A stretch of DNA of 64,000 nt, from assembly GCF_043555865.1 (NCBI RefSeq), contig NZ_JBIGHY010000001.1, positions 744,001 through 808,000 on the forward strand, given 5' to 3'. This document shows, in pieces, positions 10,962-18,613 of this stretch; positions within the stretch are counted from its first letter, which is position 1; each line of letters opens with the position of its first letter. The DNA comes from Pelomonas dachongensis. Lineage in GTDB: Bacteria > Pseudomonadota > Gammaproteobacteria > Burkholderiales > Burkholderiaceae_C. The notes beneath the pieces were generated by a model, which saw nothing but the letters and a program-made list of their open reading frames with translations, was not told the origin of the DNA and ran no database searches. The translations under genes were made by a program, and so were the position numbers.

Positions 10962-12218
10962 ATGCAAGTTCAGGACAAGCTCGCCATCCTGGCCGACGCC
11001 GCCAAATACGACGCCTCGTGCGCCAGCAGCGGCGCCGGCGGGCGGCATTCGCGCGATGGCCAAGGCATCGGATCGACGACCGGGTCCGGCATCTGCCACG
11101 CTTACACGCCCGACGGTCGCTGCGTGTCGCTGCTGAAGGTGCTGCTGACCAACTGGTGCGTGTACGACTGCCTGTACTGCATCAACCGCAAGTCCAGCAA
11201 CGTGAAGCGCGCGCGCTTCACCATCGACGAGGTCGTGCAGCTGACGCTGTCGTTTTACCGCCGCAACGTCATCGAGGGGCTGTTCCTGTCCAGCGGCATC
11301 ATCCGCACACCCGACTACACGATGGAGCAGGTCATCGAGGTGGCGCGGCGGCTGCGGGAAGAGGAGCACTACCGCGGCTACATCCACCTGAAGACCATTC
11401 CCGACGCGTCGCCCGAACTGGTGGAGCGCGCGGGGCGGTATGCGGACCGGTTGTCCATCAACGTGGAGCTGCCCAGCGCCACCAGCCTGAAGCAGCTGGC
11501 GCCGGAAAAGGACGCCGTGGGCATCGAGCGCACGATGTCGCGCATCCACCTGCGGCTGCAGGCGGCGAAGGAGGCCCGGCGCGAGGCCCAGGCCGTGCGG
11601 GCGCTGCCGGGTGCAGCGGCGGCAACCGTCAAGCCGCCCTCATTCGCGCCCGGCGGCCAGAGCACGCAACTCATCGTCGGCGCCGACGCCTCCGACGACC
11701 TCACCGTGCTGCAGCTGTCCAGCCGGCTCTACACCGGCCAGGGCCTGAAGCGTGTCTATTACTCGGCCTACAGCCCCATCCCGCACGCCAGCCGTGCGTT
11801 GCCCGCGCAGGCCGCGCCGTTGATGCGCGAACACCGGCTCTACCAGGCCGACTGGCTGATGCGCTTTTACGGCTTCACGTCGGACGAGATCGTCACCGAG
11901 GCCGGCTTCCTGTCGCTGGAGCGCGACCCCAAGCTGGCCTGGGCGCTGGCCAACCCGGCCGTGTTTCCGCTCGACGTGGACCGGGCGCCGCGCGAATCGC
12001 TGCTGCGCGTGCCCGGGCTGGGCGTGGGCTCAGTGGACAAGCTGCTGGCCGCGCGCCAGCACCGCCGGCTGCGGCGGGCGGACTTGCTGTCGCTTGGACC
12101 GGCTGCCAAGCGCGCGCTGCCGTTCCTCGTCGCCGTGGACCACCGGCCGCGCGTGGCCGATGTCGTTGCACTCGCCCGTCCTCCCGCGCCGCCGCAGCAG
12201 GCCGTGTTGTTCGCATGA
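10962..12218 (+). CDS. Putative DNA modification/repair radical SAM protein
   Basis: Belongs to the radical-SAM family that genome annotation pairs with a DUF4130/uracil-DNA-glycosylase-like partner (TIGR03916 type). The ATG at 10962 sits directly after the SOS box; upstream in-frame codons would put that operator inside the gene. The 418-aa product has the 4Fe-4S motif CVYDCLYC (Cys66, Cys70, Cys73), preceded by GICHAYTPDGRCVSLLKVLLTNW. A C-terminal helix-hairpin-helix-like stretch (LLRVPGLGVGSVDKLLAARQHRRL, from about residue 345) suggests DNA binding. The substrate is unknown; a spore-photoproduct-lyase-like repair chemistry is a guess. Stop and start overlap (ATGA) with the next gene. Confidence 0.88.
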   Translation: MQVQDKLAILADAAKYDASCASSGAGGRHSRDGQGIGSTTGSGICHAYTPDGRCVSLLKVLLTNWCVYDCLYCINRKSSNVKRARFTIDEVVQLTLSFYRRNVIEGLFLSSGIIRTPDYTMEQVIEVARRLREEEHYRGYIHLKTIPDASPELVERAGRYADRLSINVELPSATSLKQLAPEKDAVGIERTMSRIHLRLQAAKEARREAQAVRALPGAAAATVKPPSFAPGGQSTQLIVGADASDDLTVLQLSSRLYTGQGLKRVYYSAYSPIPHASRALPAQAAPLMREHRLYQADWLMRFYGFTSDEIVTEAGFLSLERDPKLAWALANPAVFPLDVDRAPRESLLRVPGLGVGSVDKLLAARQHRRLRRADLLSLGPAAKRALPFLVAVDHRPRVADVVALARPPAPPQQAVLFA

Positions 12219-12970
12219 GCCTGCCGCTGCGCTACCCGGCCGACTGGGACGGCTTCGCTGCACAGCTCCCTGCGTTGCTGGCGGGCGAGGCCGACTGGAC
12301 GAGCGACGTCGGCACGCAGGCCGCACTGTTCGGCGCCGCAGCCGCGGCCGCCGCTCAGCGATGGACTTCCCCCGACGGCTGGAACGACCTCGGCCGCCGC
12401 GTCGCGATGCATGCCGATGACACGCGCTACGCCCGCCTGCTGGCCTTCGCGCGCCGGCTGCAGCGTGAGCCCTGCCTGTGGGCCGACGTGCTGGACCCCG
12501 AACGCCGAAGGCTGCAGTCGCTGGCGCGCCAGGTCGACCGCGAGATCCACAAGATGCACGCCTTCGTGCGCTTTCGCGAGGTGGCCGACGAGCAGGCCGC
12601 AGGCGGGCGCCGCCATGTGGCCTGGTTCGAGCCCGAGCATCACATCCTGCGCGCCGCCGCCCCGTTCTTCGTGAACCGGTTCGCGCAGCATCCCTGGGCC
12701 ATTCTGACGCCACGCGGCTGCCTGCACTGGGACGGCCGCCGCCTGACCGGTGCCGGCCCGGCGCTCCGCGCGGACGCGCCTGCCGAGGATGCCGGCGAGG
12801 CGCTGTGGCTGACCTACTACCGCAGCATCTTCAACCCGGCGCGGCTCAAGGTCGCGGCGATGAAGAAGGAGATGCCGGTGCGCTACTGGGTCAACCTGCC
12901 GGAGGCTGCGCTGATCAGCGGCCTCGTGCGCGATGCCGCCGAGCGAGAGGGCCGCATGCGCGACGTGTGA
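12215..12970 (+). CDS. DUF4130 (TIGR03915-type) putative DNA repair protein
   Basis: The 251-aa partner of the radical-SAM enzyme, translationally coupled to it by a 4-base ATGA overlap. Family blocks seen: REIHKMHAFVRFREV near residue 108, VAWFEPEHHILRAAAPFFVNRF near 130-152, WAILTPRGCLHWDG near 158-171, and the C-terminal WLTYYRSIFNPARLKVAAMKKEMPVRYWVNLPEA. In many bacteria this domain is fused to a uracil-DNA-glycosylase-superfamily domain; here it stands alone and no such domain follows. The SOS box upstream implies induction by DNA damage. Biochemical activity is not established to my knowledge. Confidence 0.88.
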   Translation: MSLPLRYPADWDGFAAQLPALLAGEADWTSDVGTQAALFGAAAAAAAQRWTSPDGWNDLGRRVAMHADDTRYARLLAFARRLQREPCLWADVLDPERRRLQSLARQVDREIHKMHAFVRFREVADEQAAGGRRHVAWFEPEHHILRAAAPFFVNRFAQHPWAILTPRGCLHWDGRRLTGAGPALRADAPAEDAGEALWLTYYRSIFNPARLKVAAMKKEMPVRYWVNLPEAALISGLVRDAAEREGRMRDV

Positions 12971-13091
12971 GGCTGGTCCTGCTTGTCTTCCCGGCGGTCG
13001 TGCATCGATGCGGGCCGAGCCAAGCCGGCCCGTCTGGCGATGTTGATCGGGCTTGGTGCCCGGTCAATCGCCCTCCCCTCGGGGGCTGAGC

Positions 13092-13201
13092 CCGGGCACA
13101 GCGCGCCCGGTGGGCGCGGTGTGCCCGGCGAAGCTCTGCGGCGTATGCCGCAGAGCGGTCCCAGACTGCGCTGGTCCGCGTTCAGCGCGGCAAAACCGCG
13201 C
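13092..13201. repeat. Cluster of strong palindromes in a convergent intergenic region
   Basis: Four hairpins follow one another. The first (13092-13128) has arms CCGGGCACA/TGTGCCCGG, then a G-G mismatch, then CGCGCCC/GGGCGCG around a 3-base loop. The second (13133-13156) is a perfect 10-bp stem GCTCTGCGGC with loop GTAT. Two smaller ones follow (CCGCG-TTCAG-CGCGG and CGCGG-CAAAA-CCGCG). None has a T tract. The layout resembles a REP-like dispersed palindromic element, or a bidirectional transcription block between two converging genes. Confidence 0.5.
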
Positions 13202-13209
13202 GAGGGGCA

Positions 13210-14700
13210 TCAAGTCCTTTCGAACAGCAACGCCAGCTGGCTCGCGATCAGCAGCTCCTGCCGCGTCCACGCCCGCGTGGCGCGGGTGTCCACCAGCCAC
13301 AGCGCGCCGGCCAGCTGCGCGCCGTCGTACAGCGGCACCTCGATGCGCGCCTCGGCCGCGCCGGCCAGGCCGGCCAGCTCGTCGTGGCAGGGGTGCAGCG
13401 CGGCGTCCGGCAGCGCCAGCGGCGCCCCGTGCCGGGTCAGCAGGTCTACATAGCGCGGCTGCAGGTCGGGCGACAGGCCGCCCGGCGCCAGCGACCAGCG
13501 GACGACGTGTGCCAAGCCCAGGATACGGACGCTGGCGGCCTTCAGTTCGGCCAATGCCTCGGGCGGTGTGGCGGCGGCCAGGCGCTGGCGCTGGCCGGAC
13601 AGCTGCAGTAGCAGCTCTTCTGGCGTGACCGGCGCTCCGGACTCTTCGGCCGGCGGCGCGGCCAGCGTGGTGCGCGCGGGCAAAGAAAGGCGCTCGATCT
13701 CGGACTGCAGCGCCAAGTGTTGCCAGAGGTGCTCCAGCGCGCCGGGCGCGTCGCCCTCCGCCTGCAGCAGCTCGGCCAGTTGGCGGTGCGCCTGGCGGGC
13801 CTGGGCGCGGGCCTGGATGCGCTGGGCCAGCGCCAGCGCGTGGCGCGTGGAACGCACGGCGGACGCGTTGTCGCCGCGGGCCAGCGCGATCTCGGTCCAG
13901 GTGCGGCTGGCGGCGGCCTCCAGCCAGGGGTATCCCTGGCGGGCCGCGATGTCCAGCGCCAGCCGGCAGTCGGCCACGGCCCAGTCCATGCGTTGGCGGG
14001 CCAACGCCGCGCGCGCCAGGTGCCAGTGCGCCTCGGCCTCGAACACGCGGTGCGTGCCGCGCCGTGCCGCGGCTAGCCCATGGCTGAAGTGACGCTCCGC
14101 CGCGGGCAGGTCGTCGGTCTCGAAGCTGCCGACGCCGATGTTCAGTGCCAGCTTGGCGGACAGGTAGCTGTCGTCCATGCCGGCGAGCTTCAGGTGCTCG
14201 GCGGCGTCGCGCATCTGGCGCAGGCCGCGCGCCCAGTCTGCGTGGGCGTAGTGGATCTGGCCCAGGCCGATCCTCGCGGCCACGCCGGTCTGCAGGTGGC
14301 CGCTGACCTCGGCCAGGTCCAGCGCCCGGCTCCACTGCTCGCTGGCGAGTTGGTACTCGCCCTGCTGGTAGGCGATGCGGCCCAGCGCCTCGCAGACACG
14401 CGCGGCCTGCACCGGGAAGTGGCCGGCTGCCGCCAGCGCGCCGGCCTGTTCCAGCGCCGGCAGGAGTTCCAGTGCGTGACCGCGCGGCTCCAGCAGACCG
14501 AAGCGGGCATAGAGGGCATCCACGCCGACAGCGGTATCGGCGGCGGCGAACGCACGCGTGCTCAAGGCTTCCAGCAGCCGGTCGGCCGCGGCCGGGTGGC
14601 GGTGCGAGACGCGGCCGATACGGCCCAGCAGGTCGGCGAGGGCCGGGCTGGCAGCAGGTTGCAGAGTGAACACGACGGCGTTGGCTGGTTGGTTTCTCAC
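13210..14700 (-). CDS. TPR-repeat protein with C-terminal GAF-like domain
   Basis: A 496-aa cytoplasmic protein, no signal peptide or membrane helix. Residues about 60-345 are helical TPR-like repeats (for example AARVCEALGRIAYQQGEYQLASEQWSRALDLAE and RHFSHGLAAARRGTHRVFEAEAHWHLARAALAR). The last 130 residues look like a GAF domain (IEVPLYDGAQLAGALWLVDTRATRAWTRQELLIASQLALLF). It has no visible kinase, cyclase or DNA-binding output, so it may sense a small molecule and act through protein contacts. The start is a GTG with no clear ribosome binding site and lies behind two leader hairpins. It is divergent from the GlcNAc operon and shares the TGG-N8-TGG operator type with it, so a role in the same regulation is likely but unproven. 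Confidence 0.75.
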   Translation of the reverse strand: MRNQPANAVVFTLQPAASPALADLLGRIGRVSHRHPAAADRLLEALSTRAFAAADTAVGVDALYARFGLLEPRGHALELLPALEQAGALAAAGHFPVQAARVCEALGRIAYQQGEYQLASEQWSRALDLAEVSGHLQTGVAARIGLGQIHYAHADWARGLRQMRDAAEHLKLAGMDDSYLSAKLALNIGVGSFETDDLPAAERHFSHGLAAARRGTHRVFEAEAHWHLARAALARQRMDWAVADCRLALDIAARQGYPWLEAAASRTWTEIALARGDNASAVRSTRHALALAQRIQARAQARQAHRQLAELLQAEGDAPGALEHLWQHLALQSEIERLSLPARTTLAAPPAEESGAPVTPEELLLQLSGQRQRLAAATPPEALAELKAASVRILGLAHVVRWSLAPGGLSPDLQPRYVDLLTRHGAPLALPDAALHPCHDELAGLAGAAEARIEVPLYDGAQLAGALWLVDTRATRAWTRQELLIASQLALLFERT

Positions 14701-14735
14701 TGGTATTCTTGTCGATCCCAGGGCTGCGCCCTCGA

Positions 14736-14758
14736 CGACTAGGGACTAGCCCTAGTCG
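14736..14758 (-). promoter_or_regulatory. Perfect hairpin in the leader of the TPR-GAF gene
   Basis: CGACTAGGG and CCCTAGTCG form a 9-bp perfect stem around ACTAG. A second small hairpin (AGGGC-TGC-GCCCT, 14720-14732) lies between it and the GTG start. They could fold in the mRNA leader, or the CTAG-rich palindrome could be an operator. Confidence 0.4.
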
Positions 14759-14770
14759 AAAGTTTGGCGC

Positions 14771-14787
14771 AGACCAGTTTAAAACCA
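14771..14787 (-). promoter_or_regulatory. TGG-N8-TGG direct-repeat site facing the TPR-GAF gene
   Basis: On the minus strand this reads TGGTTTTAAACTGGTCT: two TGGT half-sites in the same direction, 11 bp apart. It is one of seven such 17-bp sites in the window and lies 71 bases upstream of the TPR-GAF start. Confidence 0.5.
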
Positions 14788-14788
14788 A

Positions 14789-14817
14789 TTGACGACCTTG
14801 GTCGTTGGTATTAGAGT
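14789..14817 (+). promoter_or_regulatory. Promoter of the GlcNAc/chitin operon
   Basis: TTGACG (14789-14794), a 17-base spacer, then TAGAGT (14812-14817), which puts the start of transcription about 20 bases before the first ATG at 14842. The spacer contains a dyad ACGACC-TT-GGTCGT (14792-14805), the kind of GGTC-centred palindrome used by HutC-type GntR regulators. The -10 lies inside the TGGTAT direct repeat, so a bound protein would hinder RNA polymerase. Confidence 0.6.
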
Positions 14818-14822
14818 GGTAT
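14806..14822 (+). promoter_or_regulatory. TGG-N8-TGG direct-repeat site at the GlcNAc operon
   Basis: The 17-mer TGGTATTAGAGTGGTAT is an exact TGGTAT-N5-TGGTAT direct repeat and covers the -10 element of the operon promoter. The only transcription factor gene in the operon, the GntR/HutC gene at 15744, is the obvious candidate binder. Confidence 0.6.
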
Positions 14823-14841
14823 CGACACCCGCCCGTCGATC

Positions 14842-15747
14842 ATGCCACTCGTTCTAGACCCCGCCCTGAAGACCTCCCGCAACTCCGGCCGCGCCGTGCG
14901 CTGGTGGGTGGGCATCGATGGTGGCGGTACCAGCACGCGGGCGCTGGTGGCCGATGTCGACGGCCGCATCGTCGGCCGCGGCGAGTCCGGCGCGTCGGCG
15001 CTGAACCAGGGCACCGAGCAGGCGTGGCAGCACATCGCCGAGGCCATCCAGAAGGCCGGCGTGCCGGGGCTGGAACTGCGCGACTGCGCGCTGGGCCTGG
15101 GCTTGTCCGGCACCGGCGTGCCGGCGCAATTGCAGGCCTTTGTCGCGGCCGACCCCGGCGTCGCGCGCTTCTCGCTGGTCACTGACGGCCTGGTGGCGCT
15201 GCTGGGCGCGCATGGCGGCGAGCCCGGCGCGCTGCTGATCTCGGGCACCGGCTCTGTGGCCGAGGCGCTGCTGGCCGACGGCAGTCGTCGCATGACCGGC
15301 GGCTGGGGCTGGCAGATCGGCGACGAGGGCAGCGGCGCCTGGCTGGGCCAACAGGCCATGAAGATCGCGCAGGCCGCCTATGACGGTCGCGCCCCGCGTG
15401 GTTCGCTGGCCGAAAACGTTTACGCCGCCGTGGGCGCCAGCCGCGAACAACTGCTGGCCTTCTGCGCACAGGCGGGGCAGGGCGGCTATGCCAGCCTGGC
15501 GCGCCTCGTGTTCGACAACGAGGCCAACGACCCCGCGGCTGCGGCGCTGCTGGACACCGCGGCGCGCGCGCTGGACCTGCTGGCCGAGTCGCTCCACCCC
15601 ACGTTGCCGCTGGCGCTGGCCGGCAGCATCGCGCAGCGCTTGGCACCGCGTCTCAGCCCGGCCTTGCAGTCCCGTCGCGTCGAACCCCAGGGCGAGCCGG
15701 TGGCCGGCGCGCTGTGGCTGATCCAACAGGAAACGATCTCCGCATGA
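14842..15747 (+). CDS. BadF/BadG/BcrA/BcrD-family kinase, probable N-acetylglucosamine kinase
   Basis: Likely phosphorylates cytoplasmic GlcNAc with ATP to GlcNAc-6-phosphate. The 301-aa protein has the ASKHA nucleotide-binding fold: phosphate-1 loop GIDGGGTSTRALVAD near residue 24, adenosine and phosphate-2 region LLISGTGSVAEALL near 131, and GGWGWQIGDEGSGAWLG near 153-169, the same order and motifs as mammalian GlcNAc kinase. It is the first gene of the operon with a poor ribosome binding site, and its stop overlaps the next start (ATGA). The neighbours nagA and nagB2 support the substrate assignment; another hexosamine is possible. Confidence 0.85.
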   Translation: MPLVLDPALKTSRNSGRAVRWWVGIDGGGTSTRALVADVDGRIVGRGESGASALNQGTEQAWQHIAEAIQKAGVPGLELRDCALGLGLSGTGVPAQLQAFVAADPGVARFSLVTDGLVALLGAHGGEPGALLISGTGSVAEALLADGSRRMTGGWGWQIGDEGSGAWLGQQAMKIAQAAYDGRAPRGSLAENVYAAVGASREQLLAFCAQAGQGGYASLARLVFDNEANDPAAAALLDTAARALDLLAESLHPTLPLALAGSIAQRLAPRLSPALQSRRVEPQGEPVAGALWLIQQETISA

Positions 15748-16472
15748 GTGCTGCCTTCAACTTCAAGCCCGACCCCAACGCCGCCTCGCCGCTGTATATG
15801 CAGCTGGCGCAGAGCCTGGCGACGGCCATCCGCGATGGCGTGTTCCATGCCGATGAGGCGCTGCCCTCCGAGCGCGTGCTGGCCGAGCAGTTGGAGCTGT
15901 CGCGCGTCACCGCGCGCAAGGCCATCGACCGGCTCGTCGAGCAGGGCCTCATCATCCGAAAGCGCGGCTCGGGCAACTACATCGCGCCCAAGCTGGAGCA
16001 GCCGCTGACGCGCCTGACCAGCTTCTCCGAAGAGCTGCACCAGCGCGGCTTCGTGCCCGGCTCGCGCTGGCTGGCCCGCGGCTTCACGCCGGCGGCGCCG
16101 GACGAGCAGCTGTCGCTGGAGCTGAAGAGCGGCGAGCGCGTCGCGCGGCTGGAGCGGCTGCGGCTGGCGGACTCCGTCGTCATGGCCTACGAGGTGTCGG
16201 TGCTGCCGCAAAGCGTGCTGCCCGATCCGCAGAAGGTCGAGGCCTCGCTGTACACCCACCTGGGCGACCGCGCCCCGGTGCGCGCGCTGCAGCACATCCG
16301 CGCACTGAACGCGGACGCGAAGCTGGCTGGTCTGCTGGAAGTGCCGTTAGGTGCGGCCGTCCTGTTCATCACCCGCGTGGGCTATCTGGCGTCGGGGCAG
16401 GCCGTGGAGCTGACGCATTCGTATTGCCGCAGCGACTACTACGACTTTGTCGCCGAAATGAGGCGGGATTGA
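15744..16472 (+). CDS. GntR/HutC-family transcriptional regulator of GlcNAc use
   Basis: A 242-aa repressor-type protein with an N-terminal winged helix-turn-helix (residues about 15-82, LPSERVLAEQLELSRVTARKAIDRLVEQGLI) and a C-terminal UTRA ligand domain (about 95-235). Relatives called NagQ, NagR (YvoA) or DasR sense GlcNAc-6-P or GlcN-6-P. Its place between the kinase and nagA, with overlaps on both sides, makes autoregulation of the operon likely. I infer that it binds the palindrome and/or the TGG-N8-TGG repeats at 14792-14822 and probably those upstream of the two TonB receptors. Confidence 0.9.
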   Translation: MSAAFNFKPDPNAASPLYMQLAQSLATAIRDGVFHADEALPSERVLAEQLELSRVTARKAIDRLVEQGLIIRKRGSGNYIAPKLEQPLTRLTSFSEELHQRGFVPGSRWLARGFTPAAPDEQLSLELKSGERVARLERLRLADSVVMAYEVSVLPQSVLPDPQKVEASLYTHLGDRAPVRALQHIRALNADAKLAGLLEVPLGAAVLFITRVGYLASGQAVELTHSYCRSDYYDFVAEMRRD

Positions 16473-17596
16473 TGCGGCTTGAGGGCGACATCGTCACGCC
16501 GCATGGCGTGATCCGTGGACACCTGGACGTTGTACACGGCCGCATCGCCGCCGTGACCGGCTCGCCGGTTGATGCCGCGCATGCTGGCGAGGGTGGCCGG
16601 CCCTTGCTGCTGCCCGGCTTCATCGACATCCACGTGCATGGCGGTGGTGGCCGCGACACGATGGAGGGCGGCGACGCGATCTCGACCATTGCACGGCGCC
16701 ATGCCCGCCACGGCACGACGGCCCTGCTGGCGACCACGATGACGGCGCCCCTCGCCGACATCGAGGCTGCGCTGAAGGCGCTCGGTCCAGTATGCCGCGA
16801 GCGCGCGGCGCAGTCGGCGCGCGTGCTGGGCGTGCATCTGGAAGGCCCGTACATCAGCCCCGGTCGCCTGGGTGCGCAGCCCGCGTACGCCATTCCGGCG
16901 ACGCTGGACGAGGTCATGCGTCTTAACGAATACGCGCCCATCAAGGTGCTGACCATCGCGCCCGAGATGCCCGGCCACATCGCACTGATCGGCCCGCTGC
17001 GCGACGCCGGCATCCGCGTGCAGATCGGCCACAGCAACGGCAGCTACGACGACGGCGTGGCCGCGATCAACGCCGGTGCGGCCGGCTTCACGCATCTCTT
17101 TAACGCGATGAGCGCGCTGCACCACCGCGAACCCGGCATGGTGGGCGCGGCGCTGGCGCATGGCGAACACGCCGAACTGATCCCCGACCTGCTGCATGTG
17201 CATCCCGGCGCCATCCGCGTGGCGCTGCGCTGCATCCCCGGCCTGTTTTGCGTGACTGATTCAACCGCCGCCGCCGGCATGCCCGATGGCGAATACCGCC
17301 TGGGCGAGCACACGGTGCAGAAGTGCCTGGGCGGGGTCCGCCTGCCTGACGGCACGCTGGCCGGCAGTGCGTTGACGATGGACCACGCGCTGCGCAATCT
17401 CGTGCAGGTGCTGGGCCTGCCGCTGGCGGATGCGGCCCGGCGTGTGTCGACGGTCGCAGCCGACTACCTGGGCTTGTCGGGTCGCGGGCGCCTTGCTGAA
17501 GGCGCCTGGGCCGATGTCGTGGTCATGGATGCCCAGCTTCAGCTGCGGCGCGTGTTTGTGGAAGGTGAAGAGATCGATGTCGTCGTTGATGCTTGA
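16472..17596 (+). CDS. nagA: N-acetylglucosamine-6-phosphate deacetylase
   Basis: Hydrolyses GlcNAc-6-P to GlcN-6-P and acetate. The 374-aa amidohydrolase shows the metal motif HVHGGGG (His54, His56), Glu124 (HLEGPYISP), the ligands in IGHSNGSYDDG and THLFNAMSALHHREPG, and catalytic Asp263 (CVTDSTAAAGMPDGEYRLG), as in the E. coli enzyme. The ATG overlaps the regulator stop (TGATG), and the end overlaps the next gene by 20 bases, so translation is coupled. Confidence 0.96.
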   Translation: MRLEGDIVTPHGVIRGHLDVVHGRIAAVTGSPVDAAHAGEGGRPLLLPGFIDIHVHGGGGRDTMEGGDAISTIARRHARHGTTALLATTMTAPLADIEAALKALGPVCRERAAQSARVLGVHLEGPYISPGRLGAQPAYAIPATLDEVMRLNEYAPIKVLTIAPEMPGHIALIGPLRDAGIRVQIGHSNGSYDDGVAAINAGAAGFTHLFNAMSALHHREPGMVGAALAHGEHAELIPDLLHVHPGAIRVALRCIPGLFCVTDSTAAAGMPDGEYRLGEHTVQKCLGGVRLPDGTLAGSALTMDHALRNLVQVLGLPLADAARRVSTVAADYLGLSGRGRLAEGAWADVVVMDAQLQLRRVFVEGEEIDVVVDA

Positions 17597-18611
17597 AGAG
17601 GCGCTGAGCGCGCCTGACGCGGTGGCCCGCCAGCTGGCCGCCGACCCGCTGAGCTACGCTCGCCTGGGCCAGGCGCTGCTGGAGCGGCCGCCGGCCGGCG
17701 TGCTGACCATCGCGCGCGGCAGCTCGGACCATGCGGCCCACTACCTGGCGTATCTCGTCATGGCGCGGCTGGGCCGGCTGGTCACCTCGCTGCCCATGTC
17801 GCTGATCACGCTGTACCAGAGCCGCCTGCACTGCGAAGGCCTGCTGTCGCTGGCGTTCTCGCAATCGGGCCAGAGCCCGGACCTGATTGCGCCGACGAAG
17901 TTCTTCCGCGAGGGAGGTGCCCGCACGGTGGCCTTCGTCAACGCCGCCGGCTCGCCGCTGGCCGCCGCCGCCGAGCATGTGTTCGAGCTGCATGCCGGCC
18001 CCGAGAAGAGCGTGGCCGCGACCAAGAGCTACATCGCCCAGTTGGTGGCCGGCGCCCGCGTCGTGGCCGCTTGGCAGCAGGACGATGTGCTGCGCGCCGC
18101 GCTGAACGTGCTCCCCATCGCGCTGGAGCAGGCGAGCAAGCTGGACTGGAGCGCTGCGCTCCCGGTGCTTCAACCCCAGGACCGCCTGTTCGTGCTCGGC
18201 CGCGGTACCGGCCAAGCCGTCGCGATGGAGGCGGCCCTGAAGCTAAAGGAGACCTGCGGCATCCAGGCCGAGGCCTTCTCGGGCGCCGAGGTCAAGCACG
18301 GCCCGATGGCGCTGGTGCGCGACGGCTACCCGCTGCTGGTGTTCGCACCGCGCGGCCCGGCGCAGGCCGGCCTGATCGCCATCGCCGAGGAGATGAGCGC
18401 CCGCGGCGGCCGCGTGCTGCTGGCCGCGCCGCTGGGCACGAAGTGCGCAACCGGCGTGCAGATGCTCCCGCTGGTGACGACCGGCAACGAGGACCTGGAC
18501 CCCATCGCCCTCGTGCAGAGCTTCTATCCGATGGTCGAGGCGCTGGCGCGTGCGCGCGGCTTCAACCCGGACGTTCCGCCCAACCTCGCCAAAGTCACCA
18601 AGACGCACTGA
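17577..18611 (+). CDS. nagB2: SIS-domain glucosamine-6-phosphate deaminase (NagB-II type)
   Basis: Converts GlcN-6-P to fructose-6-P and ammonia, completing GlcNAc catabolism. The 344-aa protein has two SIS domains and resembles the isomerase half of GlmS without the glutaminase part: ARGSSDHAAHYLAYL near 48, AFSQSGQSPD near 94, GPEKSVAATKSYIAQL near 140, and SGAEVKHGPMALV near 236. This is the non-orthologous deaminase found where classical NagB is missing. I prefer the ATG at 17577 (gaagag upstream) over that at 17589. Confidence 0.9.
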   Translation: MSSLMLEEALSAPDAVARQLAADPLSYARLGQALLERPPAGVLTIARGSSDHAAHYLAYLVMARLGRLVTSLPMSLITLYQSRLHCEGLLSLAFSQSGQSPDLIAPTKFFREGGARTVAFVNAAGSPLAAAAEHVFELHAGPEKSVAATKSYIAQLVAGARVVAAWQQDDVLRAALNVLPIALEQASKLDWSAALPVLQPQDRLFVLGRGTGQAVAMEAALKLKETCGIQAEAFSGAEVKHGPMALVRDGYPLLVFAPRGPAQAGLIAIAEEMSARGGRVLLAAPLGTKCATGVQMLPLVTTGNEDLDPIALVQSFYPMVEALARARGFNPDVPPNLAKVTKTH

Positions 18612-18613
18612 TC

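Noticed and set aside
13064..14788. Second long minus-strand frame over the TPR-GAF gene
   Set aside because: The product is almost pure Arg/Gly/Ala/Pro, while the other frame gives a regular TPR pattern and a GAF-like end.
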